DNA of 64,000 nt from Diphasiastrum complanatum (Eukaryota > Streptophyta > Lycopodiopsida > Lycopodiales > Lycopodiaceae): the NCBI GenBank assembly GCA_029204225.1, contig CM055100.1:6115165-6179164 (forward strand), given 5' to 3'. This document shows, piece after piece, positions 34,750 to 44,316 of the stretch. Below the pieces are notes generated by a model that worked only from the letters and a program-made list of their open reading frames with translations, searched no databases and was not told the origin of the DNA. Made by a program: the position numbers and the translations under genes. How positions within the stretch are numbered: position 1 is the stretch's first letter; the number at the start of each line of letters is the position of its first letter.

Positions 34750-37181
34750 TACATGGATATGCAATGGGCATAGTGGATTACTAGGATATTGTGAAAGATT
34801 GCAGAACCATGGAAAACAACTTTATATGAATGAAGTTCACTTTTTAGAAGGTGAGTTAATTCGGATATCCTCTTATTGTCAGAATAGAGATTGTCATCTC
34901 CAAAAGATGTTAGAAGAAAATGAACAACTTAAAAAAAATAATGAATCATTACAGAAGATAACAATCAATAACAAATCAAAACTAGAGCAAATGCAATTAG
35001 TCTTTCAGTCTATTCGTATTGAAAACTTACAATTATTGAAGGATGTGGATTTGGCAAAGAAAAAGGCTGAAAGTAAGAAGCGAAAGCAACAAAGTTGCAA
35101 GGATATTCAAACGCTTTCAAAAGGAGGTTATCAAAATAGAAGGATCCGTGCATTCAAGTAAGCATATTCTGATTTTTGTAAGCTTTCAATGATATTTGGA
35201 TTTAATTTCAGCTATGGTGATATTCTGTTAACTATCTGTTTTTTTTGCAGATCTGCATTAGTAGCTCCTCAGAATATTAAAGACAATGCTTCACTAGAAA
35301 TGTCATTGGACACAATATTGACTTGCAAATCCACTGAGCGTATCATGATGAACATTAGGATTTCAAATGTAAAGTGTAAAATGGCAGAGTCTTTGATGGT
35401 GGACATTCAAAAAAATTTAGATAAGACTATAGTTCGGGGTGCTTGTGATTTTGCAGGTATTAGCAGGGAAGCATATGCAACAATATTTAAACTAATTAGA
35501 GAAGCTTTTAAGAAAGTTCAAATTAGAAAAGTCCCAATCCCTAGGACATATCACTTGAAAAAAGAGAGGGATACATTAAACATAGGTATGCATAAGATCA
35601 CTGGAACTCCATTTCATATTGAGGAGGTGTATGAAACTCATGGAAGATCGATATTCTATAATTCATCAAACAACTTATTTGTTGATCTAAATTACTTGCT
35701 GAGATACATCGTCACATTCTATAATATAACCTATGAAAAGGTGAATGGCAAAATAATCATAGTACTTAAGTTAGATGAGTCAGAAATTGTGAAAGGGCAG
35801 AAGATGGAGAGAGTTAGTATAACTCTCATGAATGGTGCTCTATCACAAACAGAGAACCAAGAAGATTTCAGATTCAGTGTCCAGTCAAAAAATGATATAT
35901 GGTGGTTGGCAGCGTTTCAGGTAACTAGCCTCATTATTACATTACATTCATTGAATAGTATTAATTCATTGTAAACTAAGTCTGATTAATTCTTTGGACA
36001 GGTGCTGAAGGAGGATCATGATATATTATCATATATATTCTCAAGGACATCTTATCCTAGGATCATCAAGAACCATATGGATGCAGGACTTCTCAATGTT
36101 CTAGGAGTTGGAGACTTCAATGTTGACTGGCACTTGGCAGGTGATTTAAAAACATTGAAATGTATGTATAACGTCTCTCACAGTGCTACATCAAAACACC
36201 CTTGTTTGAACTGCATGAAAATGGCAAAAGATGTAACTAGGAGTACAAGAATTACTAGAAAATATGCAGATCCAAATTAGAAGCCTGTGCTGCCTATCCC
36301 CTTAAAAAATGTGCATGTTTGCACTCTTCATGCAAAAGTTAGATAATAGAAAAGATCATTTATCTTCATATAGTTTTTGCTTGGAATACTAAGCCAACAT
36401 CATTAGCAAAGGAAGCTATCTCTCGATTAGAAGATGTTTGATCAAAAGCAGGACTCCATAAGGGACATGTCAAAATTCAAAAAGATGAAAAGCTTTCAGG
36501 AAAGAATGGGAACATGCCAACTAAGCCAAGCATAGGAGGAGAAAAAGCACGTCGTTTCCTATCAAATCATACTGGTAAGGCTTCTAATATTCAACACTCA
36601 GTCTGGATCGATATTATTGCTACCACTCAAGACTTCGAGAAAGACGGCAAAACCAGAGTACTAAAAGTTGATGTATGGAAGAAGCTTGATAGTATGATTG
36701 TTATTTTAAAAAAAGAAAAATACTCTGATATTGATAACAAAGCTGTCCAAAGGACTTGTGTCGAGTTTGTTAATGCAGTATCAAAAGCATGGGGAGAAGA
36801 TCACATCACTCATTACATGATTAGTATAAAATTTTCAAGATGCTTTCAATTTTTCATATATATTTAGATCCAAACATAAGACTAACATTATGATTTTGAC
36901 ATATGCAGCACATACTAAGAGATCATACAACATTTTTTGCAAACACATATGGAAGCTTGAGTGTATGGTCACCACAAGGGATGGAGAAGTCACATTGGCA
37001 AGCACGAGCAACATTTCATCGAAATACACAACATGGAAGAACCAATGAAAAACGAAACTACATCTGTCAATGGTTTCAATGGTTCTACCGCAGAGTTCAG
37101 ATTCGACATATAACAAAGTCCACACAATACAACAAGTTTAGAAAAGCATGCAAGTTCATACAGGAAGAGAAAACTAGATGA
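34750..37181 (+). pseudogene. Transposase-like gene with coiled coil, several exons
   Basis: The exons are: up to 35157 (coiled coil, LEENEQLKKNNESLQK and basic AESKKRKQQ); 35251-35920; 36002 to 36819 (with a frameshift near 36340); and 36909-37181. The first two junctions have good GT-AG sites and matching phase; the third has lost its GT (ATTAGT). Key blocks are LDESEIVKGQKMERVSITLM (about 35779), WHLAGDLKT followed by HPCLNCMK (about 36130-36220), and SVWSPQGMEKSHWQAR (about 36959). An Asp, a GD-L/W-K Asp and a QG-x-EK Glu in this order resemble a DDE transposase family known as repetitive proteins in animals, oomycetes and fungi. That family link is from memory. In-frame stops (for example TGA near 36439) suggest decay. 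The family is uncertain. Confidence 0.6.
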
Positions 37182-37372
37182 TTGTTGAGTAGAAGATCAT
37201 CATTGTCATCAAATCATGACATGTTCAAAATTGCTTTGCAAATTCATTGAACAAGAGAGGAGAAATACTCAATGTAAATGTATTGATTGTATTATAACAA
37301 AATACAAAGTGTCAACTATTCATCATTAGATCGTGTGTCAGATTCTATGGCAGTATTGTCATGAAGAAATTT

Positions 37373-38830
37373 TCAGCTAGCGTATGCATCTAATAGATGT
37401 GCATTATCCTTATTTTCACTAAGCTCAATATAAGTGGAATACAATGAATAATGAGAGCTCCTTAAAGGAACATTCCCATCAGTAAAACCTAAAATGTTCA
37501 AAACATAACATTTTTTGACAAAAATGATCTTATTTGTCTTAACAAATTTATGTCCTCCTAGGTAAAATGATAAAGCTTTAACTGCCATTATAAGACTCTC
37601 CCCAACTGGGCTCAGCTTGGAATGAGCAATACAGATCTCATTCTTCAAGAAATGCCTAAGATAGTGGCCAAGTCCACTATCCTTCTGAAAAGAGGATGCG
37701 TGTTGTCTGAAACCATCTCGTCTCGCAGCAAAATCATCAATTATGAGAGCATCCTGCAATAGGAAATATGTTAGCAAAAACACATTTAGTGATTAAAAAT
37801 ATTGTAATGCAAGAAAGTTTAAACACTTACACATTCTTCATCATCATCAGCAACTAGATCAGGATGATCCATATAATGACCACGTACTGAAGTGGAATCA
37901 TCAGCGAAATGCATTAATGATGGACGAGGGAAGCCCATCTAGGATTGAAATGTCGTGAATTCTTCATCGGATGGTCTGTCTCGCCCATCCTCAGCAATAT
38001 TTGATAAAGCTTTAGTCAGACATTCTTCACCGGTCCTAAGTCCCTCCTCATCATCAAAATCAATACCAGCAACAAGGTCATCTGTTTTGAGATCTACAAA
38101 GTCGGGGAATTCAAAAATTGTGCCGGATAATAAAGATAGAACCTCATCTTCACGATAGTCAAAAAATCTACATAAATCAACAGTAATATATAGGCAAATT
38201 GAAAAGACATTTAGACTCCTCTATCGGGATCGATTCATCAACAGATGTATTTTGGCCGATAAAAGAATCCCGGAGAACATCAGTATTTACATCAATAAAG
38301 TCACTTTCCTTATCAGGAGTGTCGATAAGGAAGTGACTGATATCCTTAATAGCTGACTGAACAGAGGATGATGCAAAAGAAGGGTTAGCAACAGATACTT
38401 CCTCATCATCTGGAATCTGAACGAAAAGAAAAAGTATGAAACCACTCTGATATTCTACCAATCGACATTTCTTGTTGCAATAAGGACACATTGAACTACT
38501 TTTGAAAAGATCAAACAATTTGGTGAACATTCTATCTAGTCTATGTCTGAAAGCTGGAAAGAAATGAACAAGATCAGTATAATGCATGTACTAGAGTGAA
38601 CCTATGTAAAAAATAGGCTTACTAAGTATATCTCTGAATCTAACATAATGTTCATAAAATGCATCAGAATTTGGTTGTGCAGTCTTGAAAACATGTAGAT
38701 ATAGCCTGAATAGACTGTGGAAGTAGTCTAGATTTTCAGTAATCCCAAATTCACTAAGAAATGAACTCAAACCTGAATCCCGTGAGAATTCTGAGGAAGA
38801 GGCCATGGAAATAATGTAGCGCGCGCACAA
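37373..38830 (-). pseudogene. Acidic protein gene of the island, multi-exon, not recognised
   Basis: Minus-strand exons are 38830/38806-38623, 38553 to about 38180, 38167-37831 and 37753-37373. Strong sites are GTAAGC at 38622, TTTCCAG at 38554, GTAAGTG at 37830 and TTGCAG at 37754. The intron around 38170 is very short and uncertain. ATG 38806 (MASSSEF) or 38830 could start it. Visible parts are a Phe/Tyr-rich helical start, MCPYCNKKC (a CxxC pair), a long Asp/Glu-rich middle (AGIDFDDEEGL, VADDDEEC) and a hydrophobic C-terminal region. One in-frame TAG lies near 37940 (TGG if one base is changed). It diverges from the histone-fold gene and converges on the transposase-like gene. Function unknown. 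Confidence 0.5.
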
Positions 38831-38892
38831 GACTGATATGCCACGAATTTTGAGAACAAAAAAAGTAAAAAATTAATTGGGTTTCGTGCCCT

Positions 38893-39185
38893 TTATACTA
38901 AATTTTTGCACGTGTGGTCAACGGTCAAAGGACACGTGTCTACTTTCAATTGAACTACAGGAACTGGCACGTGTGAGGTAACACCTGGACACGTGTGAAA
39001 TGACAACTGTACACATGTCTCATGTTCATTCATTTATTCGACAACACATGTCGCTCGAGCATTCGTTCGTACAAATTCCACATGTGTAAAGTGACATGGT
39101 GACACGTGTTGCTCTCGCATTGGACCTTACAAGTTCCACGCGTGTGACAGGACGTTCTTTCGCACGTGCGAACCACGATATAAAA
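38893..39185. promoter_or_regulatory. Bidirectional promoter with a CACGTG array
   Basis: Six exact CACGTG palindromes (38909, 38933, 38968, 38990, 39103, 39163), three CACATG (39012, 39045, 39079) and one CACGCG (39137) lie between two divergent genes. TATA boxes face outward: complement TATAAAG at 38893-38899 for the minus gene and TATAAAA at 39179-39185 for the plus gene. CACGTG is the G-box bound by plant bHLH and bZIP factors. Ten such sites in 260 bp is far beyond chance. They could instead be binding sites for an element-encoded protein, like the subterminal repeats of plant DNA transposons. Confidence 0.75.
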
Positions 39186-39498
39186 TCACAAGCTTCGATG
39201 AATTTTTTTCACTTTTTTTTTTTGCTTCGCATATCCCACCTATGTGCATCCTTCACAATCGATATTCTTCCTAACGCCTTCCATGGGCACAGGTCCGATA
39301 CATCTGCCTACATGTCTCCTTGTATCGCACTTGTGCACCTATCTTCAATACTAATCTATCTCTCTTGTAATAAGCTCGCACAGGTCTGATATACCGTACA
39401 TTTTGTTCGTACATATTGGTCTTCTGTGAGTGCTTTATCATCTTTCCCTGCTCATCCTAGCCATCACGCACAAGTCCGCTCTCCCATAGTACAGGTCC
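39186..39498 (+). other. Probable 5' untranslated region of the histone-fold/protease gene
   Basis: This is the stretch between the TATA box and the first ATG in the histone frame. It shows no domain and could hold an unseen leader exon or intron. Confidence 0.35.
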
Positions 39499-41402
39499 AT
39501 GGATAGGAGAAAGTAGACAAGGAGGGACTTCTTCTCTGTTGGCTCGTCCTCAGCTTCTGCGGTTGGCATTACACCTCCTGCCAGACCTAGAACGTGCAAC
39601 CGCAGCAGGTGGCTCTCTAAGATACGTAAGTATCAGAGATCCACCGCTCTGTTGATTCCAAGAGCTCCATTCTACCGTGCTGTAAAAACATAACTAGAAA
39701 TGATCTCGGATAGTTGGTTAGATTCACACCCAGTGCTCTGCAGTGCCTTCAAGAGGCTGCTGAAGATTACATAAGCCTATTTTTTGAAGATTTATTTTTG
39801 CTGGCAATCCATTCCAAGAGAGTCACCATAATGCCCAAGGATTTTCAGCTCCTGATGAGAATGAGGGAGAGGTTTTGCAAATTGCACGTATCTCAGTCTG
39901 CTGCTCCCAGACCAACTCCTCTAGATAGGACTGATCTTCCTACCAAGAGACCTAGGAAGCAGGCAGCACCCAAGAGAGCTCCGAAGAAAGTAAGGAGGGT
40001 AGACACCAGAGAAACCCTAAACCCTAACCCGGAATCAATTGTAGATAACGCTGCTCTTGATACTGTTGTAAATATAGCTACATCTATTTTGGATATCCCT
40101 TCAATCCTTGTAGATACTACACCACCTCCTCTTCCTCCCTCAAATCTTTATACATATATAGATTCTGATGACTATCTTAAATTTGAGAAGGACATATCTG
40201 ATGCTATAGATACAATTGGTACTCCTTTTTGTTTTAGACTAGATGAACTTGATTTTAGTATAAATTATAGAGTTCTTGATTGTTTGGATCTCAAAGACAG
40301 ACGGGCTTCTATCAGCGATCCTGTGATAGAGTCCGGGCTTACACTCTTGCAATATGACATTGCAAGAGATTCATCCAATGAGTTTCTGGTGCTGAGTAAT
40401 TTTTTGGTTCAGGCCTTCAAGGAAAATAATGACACATTGTCACAGTGTCTGACTAGTGGATTCACACCAGCAACAAAATATCTGCTCATCCCTTATCATA
40501 CCAAGTAAGATATATTAAATGCTTTTTGCTATTTTATGCATTAACATTGGCATTGTCAATGGAAATAGTTTTCAGAATGGAAGCTAAAAAAATTTCAATC
40601 TTATTTTGCAGTGACCCCTAGAGTTTAAATGTGATTTCTATTAAGAGATCTGTAGATAATAGTATTAAAGGTTTTTGTGTCAAGATGAATTCGGCGAGCA
40701 ATACTCATAAGGATGTAGATATTTACCTTCCATATTGAAGTAAATATATTCCTACAGATGTTCTCCATTTAGTGGACTGGCAAATCGTCAGTTTGGAGGT
40801 AAATTCTGTCTTTCTTAATAGCATTTTGAAATCAGTATTCTAATGTATTTGTTTCATTCTAATTCATTCTGTTTCATAATTGATTTCTTGTGTGCTAAAT
40901 TTTTTTGCAGTCACCCTAGCAAAATAATTCATTCAGTTGTGGGTGTTACACATTATACAATGCCAAGTTATTTTTTGAGTGGTTCAACCTTCAGGAAGAT
41001 GTTGATATTTCTAAGGTAATAAATTATGTTTATTCTTATTTTGGAATTATGATTAGTTTTTTATTTTGTTGATGTTTTTAGCCATTACTAATAGATGAAT
41101 GTTCTATCTTGCAGTTTACACTTCCTGAGTACACATCAAGCCAGGTGTACAGATTTAGACAAGAAATTATACTGAGTATACTGGCTAGGGCAAGGCTTCA
41201 GCCTCCCGTTATTGATGAATTCATAGATAAATATACATTGATATATCAAATAATGCTCCATTTTATGAATTTAGGAACACAAAATACATGTACCGATGCC
41301 CAGCTTGGCTTCCATTTATTGAATGAAAGAGTGTATACACAGAATTTTATTAAAGTTTATTTGAAACTATTATTCTCCCACAATGGTGATTGTTGTAGGT
41401 AG
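39499..41402 (+). pseudogene. Histone H3/CENH3-like fold fused to a Ulp1/SENP-like protease
   Basis: Exons are 39499-40504, 40612-40798, 40911-41015 and 41115-41402. All three introns are GT-AG and in phase. The histone part has SKIRKYQRSTALLIPRAPF (39619-39675). After a stop at 39691 and a frameshift near 39715 come [13 protein letters not shown] and [16 protein letters not shown], very close to the H3 alpha-2/L2/alpha-3 region. LLIP and EAAEDY are CENH3-like. A basic, H3-tail-like linker ([14 protein letters not shown]) follows. The protease part has [25 protein letters not shown] (stop at an expected Trp), MNSAS and QNNSFSCGCYTLY. This is a C48 layout with the nucleophile Cys kept, while the His and Asp positions look changed. 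In-frame stops are at 39514, 39691, about 40619, 40736 and 40917. It is probably decayed here. Inferred role: SUMO protease tethered to chromatin. Confidence 0.7.
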
Positions 41403-41540
41403 ATCTTTGCAGCATGTTATCAACTCCTGTCTTTTTCGCATCTGTGACATGACAAATATTAGTAAATGTGCAATTGTAAATGATGACATTTTCTATTTAT
41501 TTGTTCTATTTTGAAATGGCAATAAACATAAAGTACTTAC

Positions 41541-42793
41541 GAGTCTTTCGTTGATGATAAATCTGAAATATGTTGGTAGATTGGTTTGTAATAGCATGAT
41601 CAATGTTCTAATAAAATCAAGCTTCCAATGCTCTTCCACCTCAACCATAGTCAAATATTCCTCATTGTAGATAATGGTTATCTCCATTCGGTTTTTGTGA
41701 CCATTTAGTTCAAAGTCTTGATCCAGTGGTAGCCATGTACCTTCAATTTTCTTGTATCTTTAGTAGTTAAATGTGAGACTGAGCATTTGCTTTTCGATAT
41801 GATAATGAAAGATCATTGAGGACTTTTTAATCCTACATTCTATGTCATTATTTGTTTTACTATCCCAGCCTTGATCCATGAGATCTGACAAAGTCTCATC
41901 TGATAAATCCTTGCAAACAAATAAAGTTGGTGTCCTACAAACATTAGCACTCGAGAAAAAATCAACAAATATATGTAATGAGATAAACCAACTTAGGTGA
42001 ACAATTTTTGAGCCTGTGCTTATCTTCATAGCATTTCTAATATCAATGAGTAGCTTGCATCTCAAGGATTCAGAAAAATTGCTATCAGGAGTAGGCCACT
42101 CATCACTTTGAAAACTAGGCAATGGAATTGCTTCGAGCTTGCCAAAACCTCCATCTGTTTGTGGCGTATATAAAGATTCATAAAAACAGATACCGCATTC
42201 TGCAAGTTCCTTTGGACTTCTTCCTCTGTATTGCAGCTTTTCAACATCAGAGTGAATGGCGTCTAATATTCTTGCAAGTGATTGTGCGGGCTCCCATTCA
42301 CTTATGCATGATGAATATAAATCTGAAAGAAAAAAACAATGTTGAAGCATTTAAGTCATAATCTGAAGAGCATCAATAAAGAAAATCACCTATGATTGTT
42401 GTAGAGTGCATATGTTTTGATATACTTACAATTACATTTTTGATGATCATGAGGATTGATATCATGTACTTTGATTTCTGAATGCATATATACATGTTGT
42501 ACTAAGACTTCTGATATCGATTGACCTCCCGGGGTAGTCTTAAACTCCAAAATTTTTGCTTTCCAATAAGATTTGTAAGTCATTTTTGCTCTTTTCTTTT
42601 GTCAAAAATTGCCCTTTGATGATGGATGCAGCAATACCCATGAATTCTTCATATATTTTGTTGGCTTCCAGTTATCAGCTTCATCTTTCTCATTGTAAAT
42701 GATCACAGACTCGATTGTACATCTAGGTCTCCTTCCCATTGCTATTTTCAAAGCTTGGGCGCCAAAACTCTCTGATATGATACTTAATTTCAA
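41541..42793 (-). pseudogene. Island gene 4, possible BAH-like domain
   Basis: Minus-strand exon 1 runs 42793-42430 (donor GTAAGT) and exon 2 runs 42322-41541 (acceptor TTTCAG, donor GTAAGTAC). A later exon is implied but not found. Exon 1 has NSWVLLHPSSKGNF, an in-frame TGA at about 42600, then YKSYWKAKILEFKTTPGG and VLVQHVYMHSE. The join gives NYLYSSCISEWEPAQSL. This order (hydrophobic start, YWKAKI, V-V-x-Y, YxSS-W-PAxSL) resembles a bromo-adjacent homology domain, which reads chromatin marks. The likeness is weak. A second stop at 41760 precedes KIEGTWLPLDQDFEL. The gene converges on the histone-fold/protease gene. Confidence 0.4.
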
Positions 42794-43160
42794 TTTTTCG
42801 TATCATATTTAATCTAATGTGAATGCCAACATAGTCACAGTTACTACGTATACCATATTTTATGTAACTGTACATACTGTATTTCTATAACTGTAACTAG
42901 TATAGTTAGAACATTTCATTATACTAACCAGCATAGTCAAGTAAATTTAACTTGAGGTATTGACGTCGGGCAGATTAGCACGTGTCGGGCAGGAAGAAGA
43001 AACCAATGGGATATGTCCATGCTGACTGGACACAAATTTCAAAGTTTTCTATATGGCATTTTTATTTCTCAGTTAATCTGAATTATGTTACATAGATTTC
43101 AAATCTGTCCATTTTGATTGGGCCTAGTGACGGTCGAAACTAAAGACAAAAAATAAAAGT
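42794..43160. other. Right flank of the four-gene island
   Basis: AT-rich DNA with one GCACGTGTC motif near 42978, perhaps the promoter of island gene 4. I could not find a terminal inverted repeat or a target duplication that marks the edge of the island. Confidence 0.4.
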
Positions 43161-43164
43161 ATCT

Positions 43165-43540
43165 TCACAAAGGGTCTTTTTGATATTGAGAACTCCTCTA
43201 ATGTGTATGTTTGACTACCGGTGAGAAAGTATCAGTGTAGTCGATCCTATATTTCTGTGAAAAACCTTTTGCAACCAACCTTGCTTTGTATCTGATATTT
43301 TCTCCATCAGGGCCTGTTTTGATCTTGTAGACCCACTTGCATTTGACTGGTTTTCTTCCATCAGGTATAGGTGCAAGTGTCCATACATTGTTCTTATGCA
43401 TGGAGGACATTTCATCCTCCATTGCTTGAATCCAGCGATCTTGATCTGGTCCATCAATAGCTTTCTGGAATGTTTGAGGTTCGTCTGAGAAACCACAGAA
43501 TGGCTATATTCGTTGAAACATCCTGACCAAACCTTACAGG
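43165..43540 (-). pseudogene. Copia reverse transcriptase N-terminal fragment
   Basis: The minus-strand translation holds MEDEMSSMHKNNVWTLAPIP, VKCKWVYKIKTGPDG, YKARLVAKGFSQ and DTFSPVVKHT, the conserved start of a copia RT. The frame shifts at both ends, and the YVDD region is absent. Confidence 0.85.
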
Positions 43541-43562
43541 TGGTTTTCGTTGTATAGGAATT

Positions 43563-43610
43563 GGCAAGAGTCATTATATTGAGGATAGATCATAGGTTGA
43601 TCAAGATTTC
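43563..43610 (+). repeat. 48-bp copia leader repeat, also at 6258-6305
   Basis: GGCAAGA(G/A)TCATTA(T/G)ATTG continues as GAGGATAGATCATAGGTTGA and TCAAGATTTC in both places on the plus strand. It marks the untranslated leader of two related copia relics. Confidence 0.8.
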
Positions 43611-43663
43611 TACATTCTATGTGTTAATTTGCTAGATATAGGTGCTAGAAGAGAATTGAGAGG

Positions 43664-44316
43664 TGTGAAAAACTCAGATCCAAAAGATGCTAAAGTTTCA
43701 TAAAGATCTTGGCCATGGAAGTTATGCACATCTAGATTGAAAAAATGATAGAAATTGTGATGTTAAGCATACTAAACATCAACTAAACATCAAGATCTGA
43801 TCATAAGCTTCCACAAACAGAAACTTGCTGTCCCTGTCCGTACTTCAGAGCCTACAACCTGCATTTCACACGTGTGAAGCCATAGCAACAAAGAAATCAC
43901 AATTCTAGTGGCTAGAATGCAAGATATGAACAAAAAAGTGAGAGAGAAGAAGATGGATCTTCAAAGAGCATAACATTCATTCAATAGAATGAAAATGAGA
44001 TGTGTACATACTCGTGGAGATGGCTATTTATAGCAGCCATAGTGCCTCTTGGCCACTTGTCTTATGATAGGCTAAAATTGGGGTCCAATAGGATTCACCC
44101 ATCTACCTAGAAATTTGGTCAAATAGGAATGCACCAAATTATGAGCCAATAGAAGAGCTCCACACTCGACCTCCTCTAATTAATGTGACCTCAAAAGTAG
44201 TGTACACATACTTTGGGCCTCTACATACATGTATGAACCTATCTCTAACTTTTATTTGGCCATAGGCCTACAAAATCTCAAGTTAGGAAAATACTACTAG
44301 TTGACAATTTTTCACA
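43664..44316 (-). repeat. 3' LTR of copia 2
   Basis: 653 bp, identical by eye to 48872-49524. It contains TTTCACACGTGTGAA near 43865. Confidence 0.95.

Noticed and set aside
37373-37753. Histone-fold (H2A/H2B-like) reading of the C-terminal exon of the acidic island gene
   Set aside because: A few positions (an NK followed by a hydrophobic helix) can be lined up with H2B, but gaps are needed and no signature motif is present. It would be over-reading driven by the neighbouring H3-like gene.
39686-39712. A micro-intron that would remove the stop and frameshift in the histone fold
   Set aside because: The interval would be only about 30 bp, far below usual plant intron size, and its ends are weak. 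Decay is the simpler reading.
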